This document shows, in pieces, positions 1 through 8,664 of a stretch of 21,966 nt of DNA. Location: contig CAZBDU010000091.1 of the NCBI GenBank assembly GCA_964490725.1, forward strand, positions 1-21,966. The letters are read 5' to 3'. This DNA is from CAZBDU01 sp964490725. Its GTDB lineage: Bacteria > Spirochaetota > Spirochaetia > SZUA-6 > DRHE01. The notes below the pieces were generated by a model. That model saw only the letters and a program-made list of their open reading frames with translations. It was not told the origin of the DNA and searched no databases. The stretch's first letter is position 1. Each line of letters opens with the position of its first letter. Both the position numbers and the translations under genes were made by a program.

Positions 1-1445
1 ATCAGCTCCCTACGTATACGACCTTGCATCAAAAAGGTCCGAAGGCCGATTTCCATCGGCGGCTCGCCGCAATCGAATATGCAGGCGCATCGGGTATGCG
101 CTTCCTCGGTATCGGCGCCCTGCTGGGCCTCGCATCCACGCTGCTGTGGGTGGGCGCCTCGGAGGCCGCGGTGCCGCCCAGCCCGGCCTCCTTCTTCACG
201 CGGCAGGAACGCGCCGCCCTGGCCGGCTGCGGGGTGCGCCTGCTCGAGCCTGAGCGGGAGCTGGAACGCCTGGAGCTGGCCTGGCGCCGGGCGGCCCTCC
301 TGACCACCGGACGGCTGGTGCTGATCTACGCGGAGCACCGCGGCGAGGAGCCCGATCACCCTCACCCTCTCTGGTACCAGCTCCTGCAGGCCTTCCCCCC
401 GGAGCCGCCCCCGGAGAGCCGGCTCTCCGTCACCGCGGGGCAGCTGCTGGCCAGGCAGGGCGGGCCGCCCTGGTGGGAGGAGGCGCTGGTGGAAAAGGCC
501 GCCTCCGCCTTCGCCGCGGCGGCGTTTCACCCCCGCTGGCGGCTGCCCCAGGGGCTGGCCATGCGGGAGGTGGAGTCACCCTCCTCGCTGGAGCGCCTGC
601 TGGGGTGCCCCCTGGCCTACACGCTGCGCTATCGCGCCGGGGTGCGCGATCGGGAGGACTACCTGCTGCCCGAAGGGGAGCTGCTGCTGGGAAGCGTCGC
701 GCACCGCGTGTTGGGCTCCTTTGCAGGCAGCGTCGCCGCCGCCCAGGACATGGAGGCGGAGCGCATCGAGCGTGAGGTGAGGCGCCGCTTCGGCGATGCG
801 CTTTCCACGGAGGCCTCCCTTCTGTCCCAGCCCGGAAAGGACCGGGAGGTGGCCGTCGTGGCCCAGGCCGTGATCGCGGCCGCCCGCCGGCTGGCGCAGC
901 TTGTGCGCCAGGGGGGGTTCACCGTCGAGGGTGTGGAGCGGCCCTTTCTGGTGGAAACGGAGGCCGGCCCTCTCCAGGGCAGAACCGACCTGCTGCTGCG
1001 CGGACCCGGGGGAAGCCGCGCCGTGGTGGACATGAAGTGGTCCGGCGCGGGCTATCGCCTGCGGCTGCTCCAGGAGGGAAGGGCCGTGCAGCTGGCGGCC
1101 TACTCCCGGTCGGCCTCCCCCGGGTGGCCGGCCACGGCGTACCTGATCATCACCACGGCCCGGCTGCTGACCGTGTCCCCCGGGGCGTTCGCGGAGGCGG
1201 CGTCCGTGGAAGGGCCCTCGGACCGCGAAGTGTGGGACGCCGTGGCCGCGGAGGTGGAGCTGCGGCGAGGTCAGCTTGCGGAGGGAACCATCGCGGTGGG
1301 TTCGCCGGAGGAGCTCTGGAAGAGGGACAGCGAAGGGTTTTTCCTGGCCGCTCCCTGCCGGTTCTGCAGCTACCAGCAGTTCTGCAGGATCGCCGAGAAG
1401 AAGCCCTCCCCCCAGGGGGAGGCGCGGCAGGAGCGAGGGGAGTGA
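1..1445 (+). CDS. addB: AddB-type nuclease subunit, C-terminal part (5' end outside window)
   Basis: Partial gene: the frame stays open to the left edge, so the first visible start-like codon (TTG at 24) is internal. About 480 residues are visible. AddB pairs with AddA to resect double-strand breaks for RecA-dependent repair. The visible start (VGASEAAVPPSPASFF) resembles the end of the inactive helicase half. It is followed by a RecB-type nuclease with GSVAHRVL, GRTDLLL, VVDMKWSG and QLAAYS. The AddB iron-sulfur pattern is complete: a lone Cys at 606-608 (in GCPLAY), then Cys at 1356, 1365 and 1383, giving C-x2-C-x5-C. This cluster staples the nuclease fold in known AddB. The stop overlaps the addA start by 4 bases (GTGA), so the two subunits are probably translationally coupled. 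The family call is firm; the symbol rests on the Cys pattern and the partner gene. Confidence 0.88.
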   Translation, partial: QLPTYTTLHQKGPKADFHRRLAAIEYAGASGMRFLGIGALLGLASTLLWVGASEAAVPPSPASFFTRQERAALAGCGVRLLEPERELERLELAWRRAALLTTGRLVLIYAEHRGEEPDHPHPLWYQLLQAFPPEPPPESRLSVTAGQLLARQGGPPWWEEALVEKAASAFAAAAFHPRWRLPQGLAMREVESPSSLERLLGCPLAYTLRYRAGVRDREDYLLPEGELLLGSVAHRVLGSFAGSVAAAQDMEAERIEREVRRRFGDALSTEASLLSQPGKDREVAVVAQAVIAAARRLAQLVRQGGFTVEGVERPFLVETEAGPLQGRTDLLLRGPGGSRAVVDMKWSGAGYRLRLLQEGRAVQLAAYSRSASPGWPATAYLIITTARLLTVSPGAFAEAASVEGPSDREVWDAVAAEVELRRGQLAEGTIAVGSPEELWKRDSEGFFLAAPCRFCSYQQFCRIAEKKPSPQGEARQERGE

Positions 1446-4400
1446 AGGTGCCCCAGGTTCGCCTCATCGAGGCCGGCGCCGGTTCGGGGAAGACCACCCG
1501 GCTGGCCCAGGAGGTGTTCGCGGCGGTCCGCGATCACCGGGCCAGACCGGAAGGAATCCTGCTCACGACCTTCACCCGCAGGGCAGCCTCCGAGCTGATG
1601 GACAGGGTGTGCTCCCTGCTGGTGGCAAGCGGGCTGAGCCGGGAGGCCGTTCTGGTACGCAGGGCCCGCATCGGCACGGTGAACAGCGTCTGCGGCGCGC
1701 TGCTTTCCGAGTACGCCTTCGATGCGGGCCTGCCGGTGCGCCAGAGGGTGATCCCCGAGGAGGAGGAGAAGCTCCTCTTCGACTCGGCCCTCTCCCTGAC
1801 CCTGACCGGGCGGGAAGCGGAGCTCCTGCAGGAGCACGGCAGAAGCTTGAGCGTCGAGGACTGGAGGGACGACGTGCGGGGGCTGGCTGCGGCGGCCCGC
1901 AGCAACGGGATCGGCGCCGGCAGGCTTGCGGAGCACGGCCGGGAGAGCTTCCGCCTGATCGAAGAGGTGCTTCCCCCGGCGCTGGACGGCCGGGAGGAGC
2001 TGCGGGGGCTGCTGGAGGAAGCCGTCCGGGAGATCGAGCGGCTGGTGAGCTCGGGCAAGGACGGCACCCGCAAGACCCGGGAGACTCTGGAGCTGTACCG
2101 GGGGCTCCTGCAGTCCAGGGGCGGCCCGGTGTGGGCGGACTACCACAGGCTTTGCCGCGCGGGGGCGGGCAGGCGAAGCGGCGCCGACGGCCCCGCTCAG
2201 AGGGTGCGGGAGGCCGCCGGGCGTCATCACCTCTGGCCGGAGTTCCGGGCCGGCCTGAAGGCCTACATCGAATCGGCTTTCGACCTGGCTTCCCGCTGCC
2301 TGGACGGCTACGCCTCCCTAAAGGAGAGCGCCGGCCTGATCGACTTCACCGACCAGGAGGCCCTCTGCCTGGAGCTGCTCCGGCGCCAGGAGGTGCGCAG
2401 CCGGTTGCGGGAAGAGCTGGACCTGGTGCTGGTGGACGAGTTCCAGGACACCAGTCCGATCCAGCTGGATCTCTTCCTGCGCCTGGCGGAGTGCGCCCGG
2501 GAATCCGTATGGGTGGGGGATCCCAAGCAGGCCATCTACGGCTTCCGGGGCACCGACCCGGAGCTGATGATGCGGGTGGTGGCGGCCCTGCCCGGGCAGG
2601 GGGAGCGGGAACGGCTCAAGACCTCCTACCGTTCCCGTCCCGAGCTGGTGGGACTTGCCAATGCCGTCTTCCCGCCCCTCTTCGCCCGTCAGGGACTGGA
2701 CCCGCAGCGGGTGCCGCTGGAGCCGGCCCCGCGGGCCCGCAGGCTCGACGGCCCGGCTCTGGAGAGCTGGGTGCTTCAGAGCTCCAATAAGGGGGGCGAT
2801 CTGGGCGCCGTGGCCGCCGGCGTGGCCGCACTGCTGCGGCGGCCCCGGGACGTTCCGGTCTACGACAGGGAGAGCCGGCGGCTGCGGCCGCTGCGGCCCG
2901 GGGACGTGGCCATCCTGGCGCGGCAGAACGCCGACTGCGGCCTCCTGGCGGAAGCCCTCTCCGCGGCAGGGGTGCCCTTCCGCATGGAGACCTCGGGGCT
3001 GCTGGCCAGGCCGGAGTGCCGCCTGGCGGTGGAAGGGCTGAAGCTGATGCTGGACCCCGGCGACAGCTTCGCGGCGGCCTCCCTGTCCTTCCTCTGGGAG
3101 GTGGAGGCCGGCCGAGGCTCCCCGGAGGATTGGCTGTCCCGGCGGGTGCGCGCCGGGGGCGAAGACGCCCCGGCGGGCAAAGAGGCCCCGGGCAAAGAGG
3201 CCCCGGCGGGCAAAGGGGGCGCGGGGGTCGGGCCCCTGCTGGCGGCCCGCGAGAGGCTGCCGCTCCTGAGCCCCCGCGAGGCCCTGGAGCTGGCCATGGA
3301 CAGGGCCGGCTGCTGGGAGCTGACGCGGCGCCTGCCGGACAGCCGCGAGGCCTCAGGCGCGCTCCACGGCCTGCTGCTGCTGGCCGCCGAGTACGAACGC
3401 AGCGGCAGGGAGCAGGGACATCCGGTGTCCCACGCGGGGCTGGTGCAGCGCCTTGCCCGGCTGCGGGACGCCGGCGGGGACACCCTGCCCCCCAGCTCCG
3501 CCGATGCGGTGCGCATTTCCACCTGGCATGGCGCCAAGGGACAGGAGTGGCCGCTGGTGGTGCTCTGCACTCTGGACTACCAGCCGCCGCCCCGCTTCTA
3601 CGGGGTCGGCGCAGGCAGCCGCCGCTCCATCGACCTGGACCGTCCCCTGGCGGACCGCTACCTGCGCCTGCTCCCGTTCGCCTACCGCCAGGGCACGCGG
3701 GGCTCCGCCTACCACGAGCTGCTGGAGGGCACGGACGCCTACGCCCGCTCCGCAGCCCTGGATGCCGCCGAGCACGCCCGGCTCCTGTACGTGGCAGTCA
3801 CCAGGGCACGGGACTACCTGGTCTTCGCGGCCCGCCGGGGGCAGCTCTCGGGACTCTGCTCCGAGGGGCGTCCCAGCCTGGAGGTCCCCCAGGACCCGCA
3901 GGCGGCCCCGCCGGGGTGGACGGTACGCGTCCTGGAGGAAGCGGAGGCAGGCCCCGGAGCGGAGGCGGTCCGCTGGCAGTTCGGCCGCCGGCCGGCGGGC
4001 GCGGCCTTTCCGGCCGCCCAGCTCTCCCCCTCTGCTCTCCCCGCCCCGGATCCGGGGTCTGCGGCCGCCGCGGTCAGGGTGGAGGCCTTCGCCGGGCGGG
4101 TCCCCCTGCCGCCGGGAGTCGAGATGGACCGCTTCGGCGAGGCGGTGCACCGCTACCTGGCCGCGGAAACCGCAGGGTTGGATCGGGCGGCGCGGCGGGA
4201 GATCGCGACGGCCCTGCTGGAGGCATACTGCCCGGAGGCCGCCTCGCTCGCCGGGGCGGTGGTCCGGCGCGGAGAGGAGCTGGCGCTGTATCTGGAGCGC
4301 CGGTGGCCAGCGGCTGCCTTCCGTCGTGAATGGCCGCTGGCCTGCACGGTGGAAGGGAGGGTGCTGAGCGGGAGGGCCGACCTGGTTGTGGAGGGGCGGG

Positions 4401-4642
4401 ACAGCTTCGTCGTGATCGACTACAAGAGCTATCCGGGACGGGAGGCGGCGCTGCGGCAGCAGGCCTGGAGCTACGCCTGCCAGCTGGCCGCCTACAGCCG
4501 GGCCCTGGAACGGTCCCTGGACAAGCGCTGCGCAGGGCGGCTCATCTGCTTCGCCGTGACCGGGCGGATGGCGGAGATCGAGGTTGCCGACGCCGACAGG
4601 CTGCTCAGGGAGGCGGTCCTGGCAGCTACTTCTTCCAGTTGA
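1442..4642 (+). CDS. addA: AddA-type UvrD-family helicase-nuclease subunit
   Basis: 1066 residues. An ATP-driven 3'-5' superfamily 1 helicase with a C-terminal nuclease, it forms the AddAB break-resection complex with the preceding gene. Motifs in order: Walker A GAGSGKTT (about residue 12), Walker B LVLVDEFQDT (about 332), GDPKQAIYGFRG (about 360), YRSRPEL (about 396), TWHGAKGQEWP (about 695), LLYVAVTRARDY (about 781). The nuclease follows: GEAVHRYL (about 900), GRADLVV (about 978), IDYKSY (about 993) and a QLAAYSRAL helix. It starts at GTG 1442 inside the addB stop; GTG 1448 with the upstream GAGGGGA is an alternative. It is slightly shorter than typical AddA (about 1200). A low-complexity GKEAP repeat sits near residue 580. 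The last 17 bases overlap a small convergent gene. Confidence 0.93.
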   Translation: MKVPQVRLIEAGAGSGKTTRLAQEVFAAVRDHRARPEGILLTTFTRRAASELMDRVCSLLVASGLSREAVLVRRARIGTVNSVCGALLSEYAFDAGLPVRQRVIPEEEEKLLFDSALSLTLTGREAELLQEHGRSLSVEDWRDDVRGLAAAARSNGIGAGRLAEHGRESFRLIEEVLPPALDGREELRGLLEEAVREIERLVSSGKDGTRKTRETLELYRGLLQSRGGPVWADYHRLCRAGAGRRSGADGPAQRVREAAGRHHLWPEFRAGLKAYIESAFDLASRCLDGYASLKESAGLIDFTDQEALCLELLRRQEVRSRLREELDLVLVDEFQDTSPIQLDLFLRLAECARESVWVGDPKQAIYGFRGTDPELMMRVVAALPGQGERERLKTSYRSRPELVGLANAVFPPLFARQGLDPQRVPLEPAPRARRLDGPALESWVLQSSNKGGDLGAVAAGVAALLRRPRDVPVYDRESRRLRPLRPGDVAILARQNADCGLLAEALSAAGVPFRMETSGLLARPECRLAVEGLKLMLDPGDSFAAASLSFLWEVEAGRGSPEDWLSRRVRAGGEDAPAGKEAPGKEAPAGKGGAGVGPLLAARERLPLLSPREALELAMDRAGCWELTRRLPDSREASGALHGLLLLAAEYERSGREQGHPVSHAGLVQRLARLRDAGGDTLPPSSADAVRISTWHGAKGQEWPLVVLCTLDYQPPPRFYGVGAGSRRSIDLDRPLADRYLRLLPFAYRQGTRGSAYHELLEGTDAYARSAALDAAEHARLLYVAVTRARDYLVFAARRGQLSGLCSEGRPSLEVPQDPQAAPPGWTVRVLEEAEAGPGAEAVRWQFGRRPAGAAFPAAQLSPSALPAPDPGSAAAAVRVEAFAGRVPLPPGVEMDRFGEAVHRYLAAETAGLDRAARREIATALLEAYCPEAASLAGAVVRRGEELALYLERRWPAAAFRREWPLACTVEGRVLSGRADLVVEGRDSFVVIDYKSYPGREAALRQQAWSYACQLAAYSRALERSLDKRCAGRLICFAVTGRMAEIEVADADRLLREAVLAATSSS
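3175..3220 (+). repeat. Short in-frame tandem repeat inside addA
   Basis: GGGCAAAGAGGCCCCG occurs at 3175-3190 and again at 3190-3205, with a degenerate third copy (GGGCAAAGGGGG) from 3208. Units are 15 and 18 bases apart, so the frame is kept and the protein reads as repeated GKEAP. It lies between helicase motifs IV and V, probably in a flexible surface loop, and looks like a replication-slippage product. Confidence 0.75.
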
Positions 4643-4787
4643 CCAGGATCCGCTCGTTGGGGATCTTGGCCTTCAGGATATCCGCCAGCCGCAGCAGCTC
4701 CGCCTTGCAGCAGTCTACGGTCTTGCCGCCGTTGAGCCGTGTAGTCAGCTCGTCCGCGAACTCCGCGAGGGTGATTTCCTTCTCCAT
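4626..4787 (-). CDS. 53-residue conserved-looking small protein, function unknown
   Basis: A small gene running opposite to addA. It starts at ATG 4787, preceded by GGGAGG six bases upstream, the best Shine-Dalgarno in this region, and stops at TAG 4626-4628. The product begins MEKEITLAEFADELTTRL, has a central VDCCKAEL and ends ILVNWKK. It looks like one soluble helical domain with a Cys-Cys pair and no signal peptide or membrane segment. I do not recognise the family. The last 17 bases overlap the addA 3' end on the other strand, so both stop codons lie inside the partner's coding sequence. The ORF can be read further upstream in frame, but that region has odd composition and the ribosome site selects ATG 4787. 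The gene is likely real; its role is unknown. Confidence 0.68.
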   Translation of the reverse strand: MEKEITLAEFADELTTRLNGGKTVDCCKAELLRLADILKAKIPNERILVNWKK

Positions 4788-5008
4788 GCTCTTCCTCCCG
4801 CTCGATATCGATTCCGGGGGACTCCGGGCCCCTTGCGCGTGCCTGCCTATACCCTTGTAGCAGAAAATGCCTCCGTTTTCCAGGCGACGCGGCATGCCGA
4901 CCCTGCTGCCCGAATCATCGCGGATTTCGAACTCGATGCGTTGGTGTCCTCCACACCGTGCCCGTGCTCCGCTACGTCGAGCCTGCGGGGGCGCGGCCCG
5001 ACTGCCGA

Positions 5009-5036
5009 TTGACAGCCCGCCGGTGATGGGTAACAC
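5009..5036 (+). promoter_or_regulatory. Promoter of the PilZ-domain gene
   Basis: A perfect TTGACA at 5009-5014 is followed 16 bases later by TAACAC (5031-5036), a weak -10. Initiation would fall near 5043, just before the GGAAGGGG ribosome site and GTG 5059. This makes the upstream ATG at 5026 an unlikely start, because it would lie upstream of the transcript. Confidence 0.5.
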
Positions 5037-5058
5037 TGAGCTCGGAAGGGGAACCGTC

Positions 5059-5802
5059 GTGGACAGTGTGGTGCTGCACGCCGAAAGCAACCTCGGCCGC
5101 CGGCTGGCCACCCTCCTGGGGGGATACCAGGTCCACCTGGCCAGGGGCACCCGGGAGCTGGTGGAGACGCTGGTCTCCGAGCCGGCGGTGGCGGCGATCG
5201 TGGAAAAACTCCGGCCCGACCGGCGGTTCATCGAGCTCTTGTCCTCCCTCAGCAGGTCTTTCCCGGCCCTGCGGGTGGCCGTGATCCACGCCGGAGGGCC
5301 GCCGCTTCCCGAGGGCTACGTGACACTGCAGCCCGGCGACAGAGCGGAAGACACCGTGGAGCAGGTGCGCGGCTTCCTGGCCTCCGTGGAGCGGCGCGAG
5401 CGCAGGCGGCACCGCCGCTTCGACTGGCCGCTGCGGGGAGAGCTGTCGCTGGACGGCCAGCGCTGGAGGAGCTACAACCTGCGCACCCTCGGCTCCGGCG
5501 GGGCGTTCCTGGAATCCGGCGAGGCCCTGCCCAGGGCGGGCAGCAAGGGCTGGCTGCGCGTTCTCTTTCAGGATTTCCGCATGCTGACGGGCTGTGAGGT
5601 CCTGGATCCGCGACGAGCCTCCAGCAACCTGCCGGCAGGGTTCGGCGTGCGCTTCACCGATCTGACCCCTGCGGCCACCTCCTTCATCGACAGCATCGTC
5701 CAGGACGCTCTGGTCCAGAGCCTCCTCGACCCGGACTCCGAGCCGGCGATACCCTCGATCGGCGAGGAGGAGCTGCTCACCGGCACCTTCGAGCTGCTCT
5801 GA
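5059..5802 (+). CDS. Receiver-like/PilZ domain protein
   Basis: 247 residues from GTG 5059, chosen because GGAAGGGGAA lies seven bases upstream and a TTGACA promoter sits between this start and the earlier in-frame ATG 5026. Residues 1-110 (beginning MDSVVLHAESNLGRRLATLL) have the size and alternating hydrophobic pattern of a response-regulator receiver fold, but I see no clear DD/D/K phosphoacceptor set. Residues 111 to about 225 are PilZ-like: the Arg-rich RRRHRRF matches the RxxxR c-di-GMP arginines. The usual (D/N)xSxxG is replaced by TLGSGG before AFL, so ligand binding may be altered or lost. The acidic tail ends EEELLTGTFELL. No signal peptide is seen, so it is cytoplasmic. It converges on the adenylate cyclase gene. 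It may be a c-di-GMP effector or a degenerate scaffold; targets are unknown. Confidence 0.78.
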   Translation: MDSVVLHAESNLGRRLATLLGGYQVHLARGTRELVETLVSEPAVAAIVEKLRPDRRFIELLSSLSRSFPALRVAVIHAGGPPLPEGYVTLQPGDRAEDTVEQVRGFLASVERRERRRHRRFDWPLRGELSLDGQRWRSYNLRTLGSGGAFLESGEALPRAGSKGWLRVLFQDFRMLTGCEVLDPRRASSNLPAGFGVRFTDLTPAATSFIDSIVQDALVQSLLDPDSEPAIPSIGEEELLTGTFELL

Positions 5803-5803
5803 A

Positions 5804-5828
5804 AGGAGCCGCTCCGAAAGCCGCTCCT
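5804..5828. terminator. Weak dyad between convergent genes, possible terminator
   Basis: AGGAGC (5804-5809) pairs with GCTCCT (5823-5828) around a 13-base loop. A 9-base direct repeat, AGCCGCTCC, lies at 5807-5815 and 5819-5827. It sits just after the PilZ stop and opposite the end of the cyclase gene. There is no T-tract, so intrinsic termination is uncertain. Confidence 0.25.
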
Positions 5829-5883
5829 GGGACCCTTGGCCCTGGAGCGTCCCGCAGGGGGACCCTCTCGCGGAAGACGCCCC

Positions 5884-8592
5884 TCACTTCAAGGTCAGGT
5901 TGAACACCCCGTCCCACTCTGGCCGGGGAGGAGTGCGGCGGAACTCCCGGCAGCGCTTCAGGTAGATGGCCGTGGGCCCGTCGTCGGGCACCATCCTCTG
6001 CACCTCCTGGAAGTGCTTCTGCGCCAGGGCCCAGTCCTTCTCCTCGAAGCGCTCCAGGCCGCGCTGAAAGATCTCCACCGCCTGAAGCATCTCCGGGGAG
6101 GTCTCCGCCTTCTCGTCGATCAGCTCGTAGAGACGAACCGGCTCGTTGATGCCCACCACCCGCACCCGGTCCAGCCTCCTGAAGGCAAACCGGTCCCCCG
6201 CGTCCCCGCGCGTGGCCTCGCTGACCAGAACCCAGGTCCCGTACTGCTTGTTCACCCCTTCCAGGCGGGAGGCCAGGTTCACGGAATTGCCCATGATGGT
6301 GTAGTCCATCTTCTTGTCGGTTCCCATGTTGCCCACCACCATGTCGCCGGTGTTGATGCCGATGCGGGTGGCCAGGGGCGAAGGGCTGAGGCTCTGTGCC
6401 CGGAACCGCTCGTTCAGGAGCCGTTCCGCCCGCTTCATCTGCACTGCCGACCGGCAGGCCCGCAAGGCGTGATCGTGAAAGCCCACCGGGGCGCCGAAGA
6501 AGCAGATGATGGCGTCCCCCTCGTACTTGTCGATGGTTCCCTTCTCCTCCAGGATGATGTCGCTCATCTCGGTGAGGTAGGCATTGAGCAGCTTCACCAG
6601 GTCCGTGGGGTCCATCTTCTCGGAGATCGTGGAGAAGCCGCGCACGTCGGTGAACATGGCGGTGATGTACTTCTTCTGCCCCCCCAGCACCAGCTTCTCC
6701 GGGTCCTCGATCAGCTCGCTGATGACGTCGGCGGACAGGTAGTGGGAGAAGGCGTTGCGCAGGAAGCTCTTCTCCTGGCCCAGGATCAGGAACTTGAACA
6801 GGATCAGCACGATCAGCGTGAAGAAGACCGCCAGCGTCGGGGTGAGAAGCGGAAAGTAGATGCCGGTGAGCAGGAAGAACAGGGTGCCGGCGCCCACCAG
6901 AGCCGCCAGGATCGAAAGGCCGATCAGAATCGAGGGCAGCGGCTCCAGCCGCCGAACCGCCAGGGTGGCCAGCACCGCCAGCACCGCCCCAAGAATCGCG
7001 GAGTACCACCAGGGCAGGGAGTCCAGAAACCGGCCGGAGAGGATCGTGTTTACCAGGGCGGCGTGGGTGCCCACGTTCATGTACTTCTCTTCGAAGGGGT
7101 TGACCCCGATGTCGGTGGTGGAGGTGCCGGTCCAGCCGATAATGCAGAAGGCCCCGCCCAGGCTGTCTTTCAGGGAGGCGCGCAGGCGCATCAGGCTCTG
7201 GTAGAGATCCCGGGTGGGGCCGAACACCTTGGGCAAATCCGCCTGGATTGCCCGGATGTTCTGGCGGGTCTGCTCGGTGGTCTCCTCCAGCTCCAGAATG
7301 TGGCCCAGCTGGCTGCCGATGCGCTCCTCACCGTCCTGCAGGAAGCTGCCGACCTCGCGGAAGAACACCGCCCGGCTCTGGCGATACTCGTCCATCATTT
7401 CCACCTCGCCCCCGGAGAGCACCTCCTCCTTGATGCTCTCGGCGTAGCGGTAGGGATCCAGCAGGCCGAAGTCCCCCTGGTAGTAGCGCAGGTAGCCGGC
7501 GTCCTCCATGAGGCGCAGGTTGTACAGCAGGTCCTGCTCCAGGCGCCTGTGCTGGACCAGCTCGTAGTAGGTGATGTGGCGGAAGCTGTCCAGGTAGCTC
7601 TTCTTGGGCCAGTTGATGAGCATGCGACGGTCCTCGGCCAGGGGAATGGAGATGTCCCGGGGGCTCCCGCCGGGGGGAGTGGCTCCCTTGAGCTGCACTC
7701 TGCCCGGCCCCACGACCACCGCGGGGTTCCCCAGCCAGTCCAGCAGCGCCGCAAAGGCCAGCTGTGCGTAGTATCTTCCGTCCCACTCCATGATCAGATC
7801 GATGCGGCGCCGCACCCCGTCCGGGTCCACGATCACGTTGGGGAACCCCGCCCCGGCGGCTCCCTGCAGCACCGGCAGGATCGCCGGACGTATGTCCCGG
7901 GCCGTGAAGGGGAACTGCTGGTCGGCGGTGACCTGCTTCAGCGCGATGTGCTCCTCCACGTAGCGTTTGAGCTCCGGCGAGAGGGTGCCCTCCTCGTAGG
8001 GAAGCATGTTGACCGTAAAGTAGGCGCTTCCGTTGAGCCGGGCGGCCCGCCCCAGATAGCCGTCGTTGTCTCTGGCGATCTCCTGGACCCGCTCCAGGAG
8101 AAGCTTCCGCGAGGAGTCGGCCAGCGAAGTGAGGTCGCGGATGTAGTCCTCCGCCTCCCCGAGAGGAATCGCTCCGGTCTGCAGGGCGCGAAACAGGTCG
8201 TTCACGTTCTGCTCGATGGAGGCGAACTCCTGCTGGAACACCTCCGGGATGCGTTGATTCAGATAGGTCCCGTTCACCCCGAGGGGGCTCTTCTCGGTGT
8301 ACTCGATGTCGAACACGGCGTAGCGGCTGCCGAGCTCGCGCATGAGAATCAGCCCGTCCGCCATGATGTCGCGGCTCCAGGGGAAGACCCCCACGTTGGC
8401 GATGGCGGTGTCGTCGATGTCCACGAAGAGCAGGGAGTTGTCCTCCGGTACCGCCGGTTTGACGTGCAGCAGCAGGTCGTAGATGCGCATCTCGGCGCCG
8501 CGGTACAGGTCCATCAGGTTCAGCCCTGCAAACAGACCCGCCACCAGCAGAGGGATCAGGAGGTCCAACGGCACCTGTCGCTTCCTTTTCAT
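5884..8592 (-). CDS. CHASE2-domain class III adenylate cyclase
   Basis: 902 residues. It makes cAMP from ATP in response to an extracytoplasmic signal. Order: N-terminal membrane anchor (residues 8-28, LLIPLLVAGLFAGLNLMDL), a large extracytoplasmic CHASE2-type sensor (about 35-510), three hydrophobic segments (about 530-610), a cyclase domain (about 630-825) and a short TPR-like helical tail (about 845-890). Catalytic residues look intact: the metal Asp in FTDVRGF (about 646), the second Asp in GDAIICFFGAP, the Lys and Asp of KMDYTIMG (about 760), which favour ATP over GTP, and N/R in NSVNLASRLE. ATG 8592 was chosen over an in-frame TTG further upstream because GAGGAG lies four bases before it. 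The gene is divergent from the envelope cluster and shares its regulatory region. The signal sensed is unknown. Confidence 0.93.
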   Translation of the reverse strand: MKRKRQVPLDLLIPLLVAGLFAGLNLMDLYRGAEMRIYDLLLHVKPAVPEDNSLLFVDIDDTAIANVGVFPWSRDIMADGLILMRELGSRYAVFDIEYTEKSPLGVNGTYLNQRIPEVFQQEFASIEQNVNDLFRALQTGAIPLGEAEDYIRDLTSLADSSRKLLLERVQEIARDNDGYLGRAARLNGSAYFTVNMLPYEEGTLSPELKRYVEEHIALKQVTADQQFPFTARDIRPAILPVLQGAAGAGFPNVIVDPDGVRRRIDLIMEWDGRYYAQLAFAALLDWLGNPAVVVGPGRVQLKGATPPGGSPRDISIPLAEDRRMLINWPKKSYLDSFRHITYYELVQHRRLEQDLLYNLRLMEDAGYLRYYQGDFGLLDPYRYAESIKEEVLSGGEVEMMDEYRQSRAVFFREVGSFLQDGEERIGSQLGHILELEETTEQTRQNIRAIQADLPKVFGPTRDLYQSLMRLRASLKDSLGGAFCIIGWTGTSTTDIGVNPFEEKYMNVGTHAALVNTILSGRFLDSLPWWYSAILGAVLAVLATLAVRRLEPLPSILIGLSILAALVGAGTLFFLLTGIYFPLLTPTLAVFFTLIVLILFKFLILGQEKSFLRNAFSHYLSADVISELIEDPEKLVLGGQKKYITAMFTDVRGFSTISEKMDPTDLVKLLNAYLTEMSDIILEEKGTIDKYEGDAIICFFGAPVGFHDHALRACRSAVQMKRAERLLNERFRAQSLSPSPLATRIGINTGDMVVGNMGTDKKMDYTIMGNSVNLASRLEGVNKQYGTWVLVSEATRGDAGDRFAFRRLDRVRVVGINEPVRLYELIDEKAETSPEMLQAVEIFQRGLERFEEKDWALAQKHFQEVQRMVPDDGPTAIYLKRCREFRRTPPRPEWDGVFNLTLK

Positions 8593-8611
8593 GCAGCTCC
8601 TCACTGTCCTG

Positions 8612-8630
8612 GCCGGTTTCCTGGACCGGC
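8612..8630. promoter_or_regulatory. Dyad GCCGGT-N7-ACCGGC, possible operator
   Basis: A perfect 6-bp inverted repeat with a 7-base spacer, lying 20 bases upstream of the cyclase ATG. The same two arms in the opposite order, with the same 7-base spacer, recur at 8679-8697. It could be a dimeric regulator site or a leader hairpin of the cyclase mRNA. Confidence 0.4.
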
Positions 8631-8664
8631 GGTCTGGCAACCACTATAATAATCCCGGTCCAGG
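8620..8664. promoter_or_regulatory. Ten-bp inverted repeat flanking the divergent -10 region
   Basis: CCTGGACCGG (8620-8629) and its exact reverse complement CCGGTCCAGG (8655-8664) enclose 25 bases. The enclosed bases contain the AT-rich ACTATAATAATC, where both strands have -10-like hexamers. The position suits a looped or paired repressor site, or an RNA stem. Confidence 0.45.

Noticed and set aside
24..26. TTG at 24 as the start of the AddB-type gene
   Set aside because: The frame is open to the left edge and the residues before and after 24 read as the interior of the AddB helicase half, so the true start is outside the window.
4867..5058. N-terminal extension of the PilZ-domain gene
   Set aside because: It would be Arg/Pro-rich without a fold, and the TTGACA promoter with a GTG 5059 ribosome site lies inside it.
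5836..8649. Very long + strand ORF (937 codons) opposite the adenylate cyclase
   Set aside because: Its product is His/Gln/Val-rich low-complexity text with no recognisable domain. It is a mirror of the strongly coding cyclase frame in GC-rich DNA.
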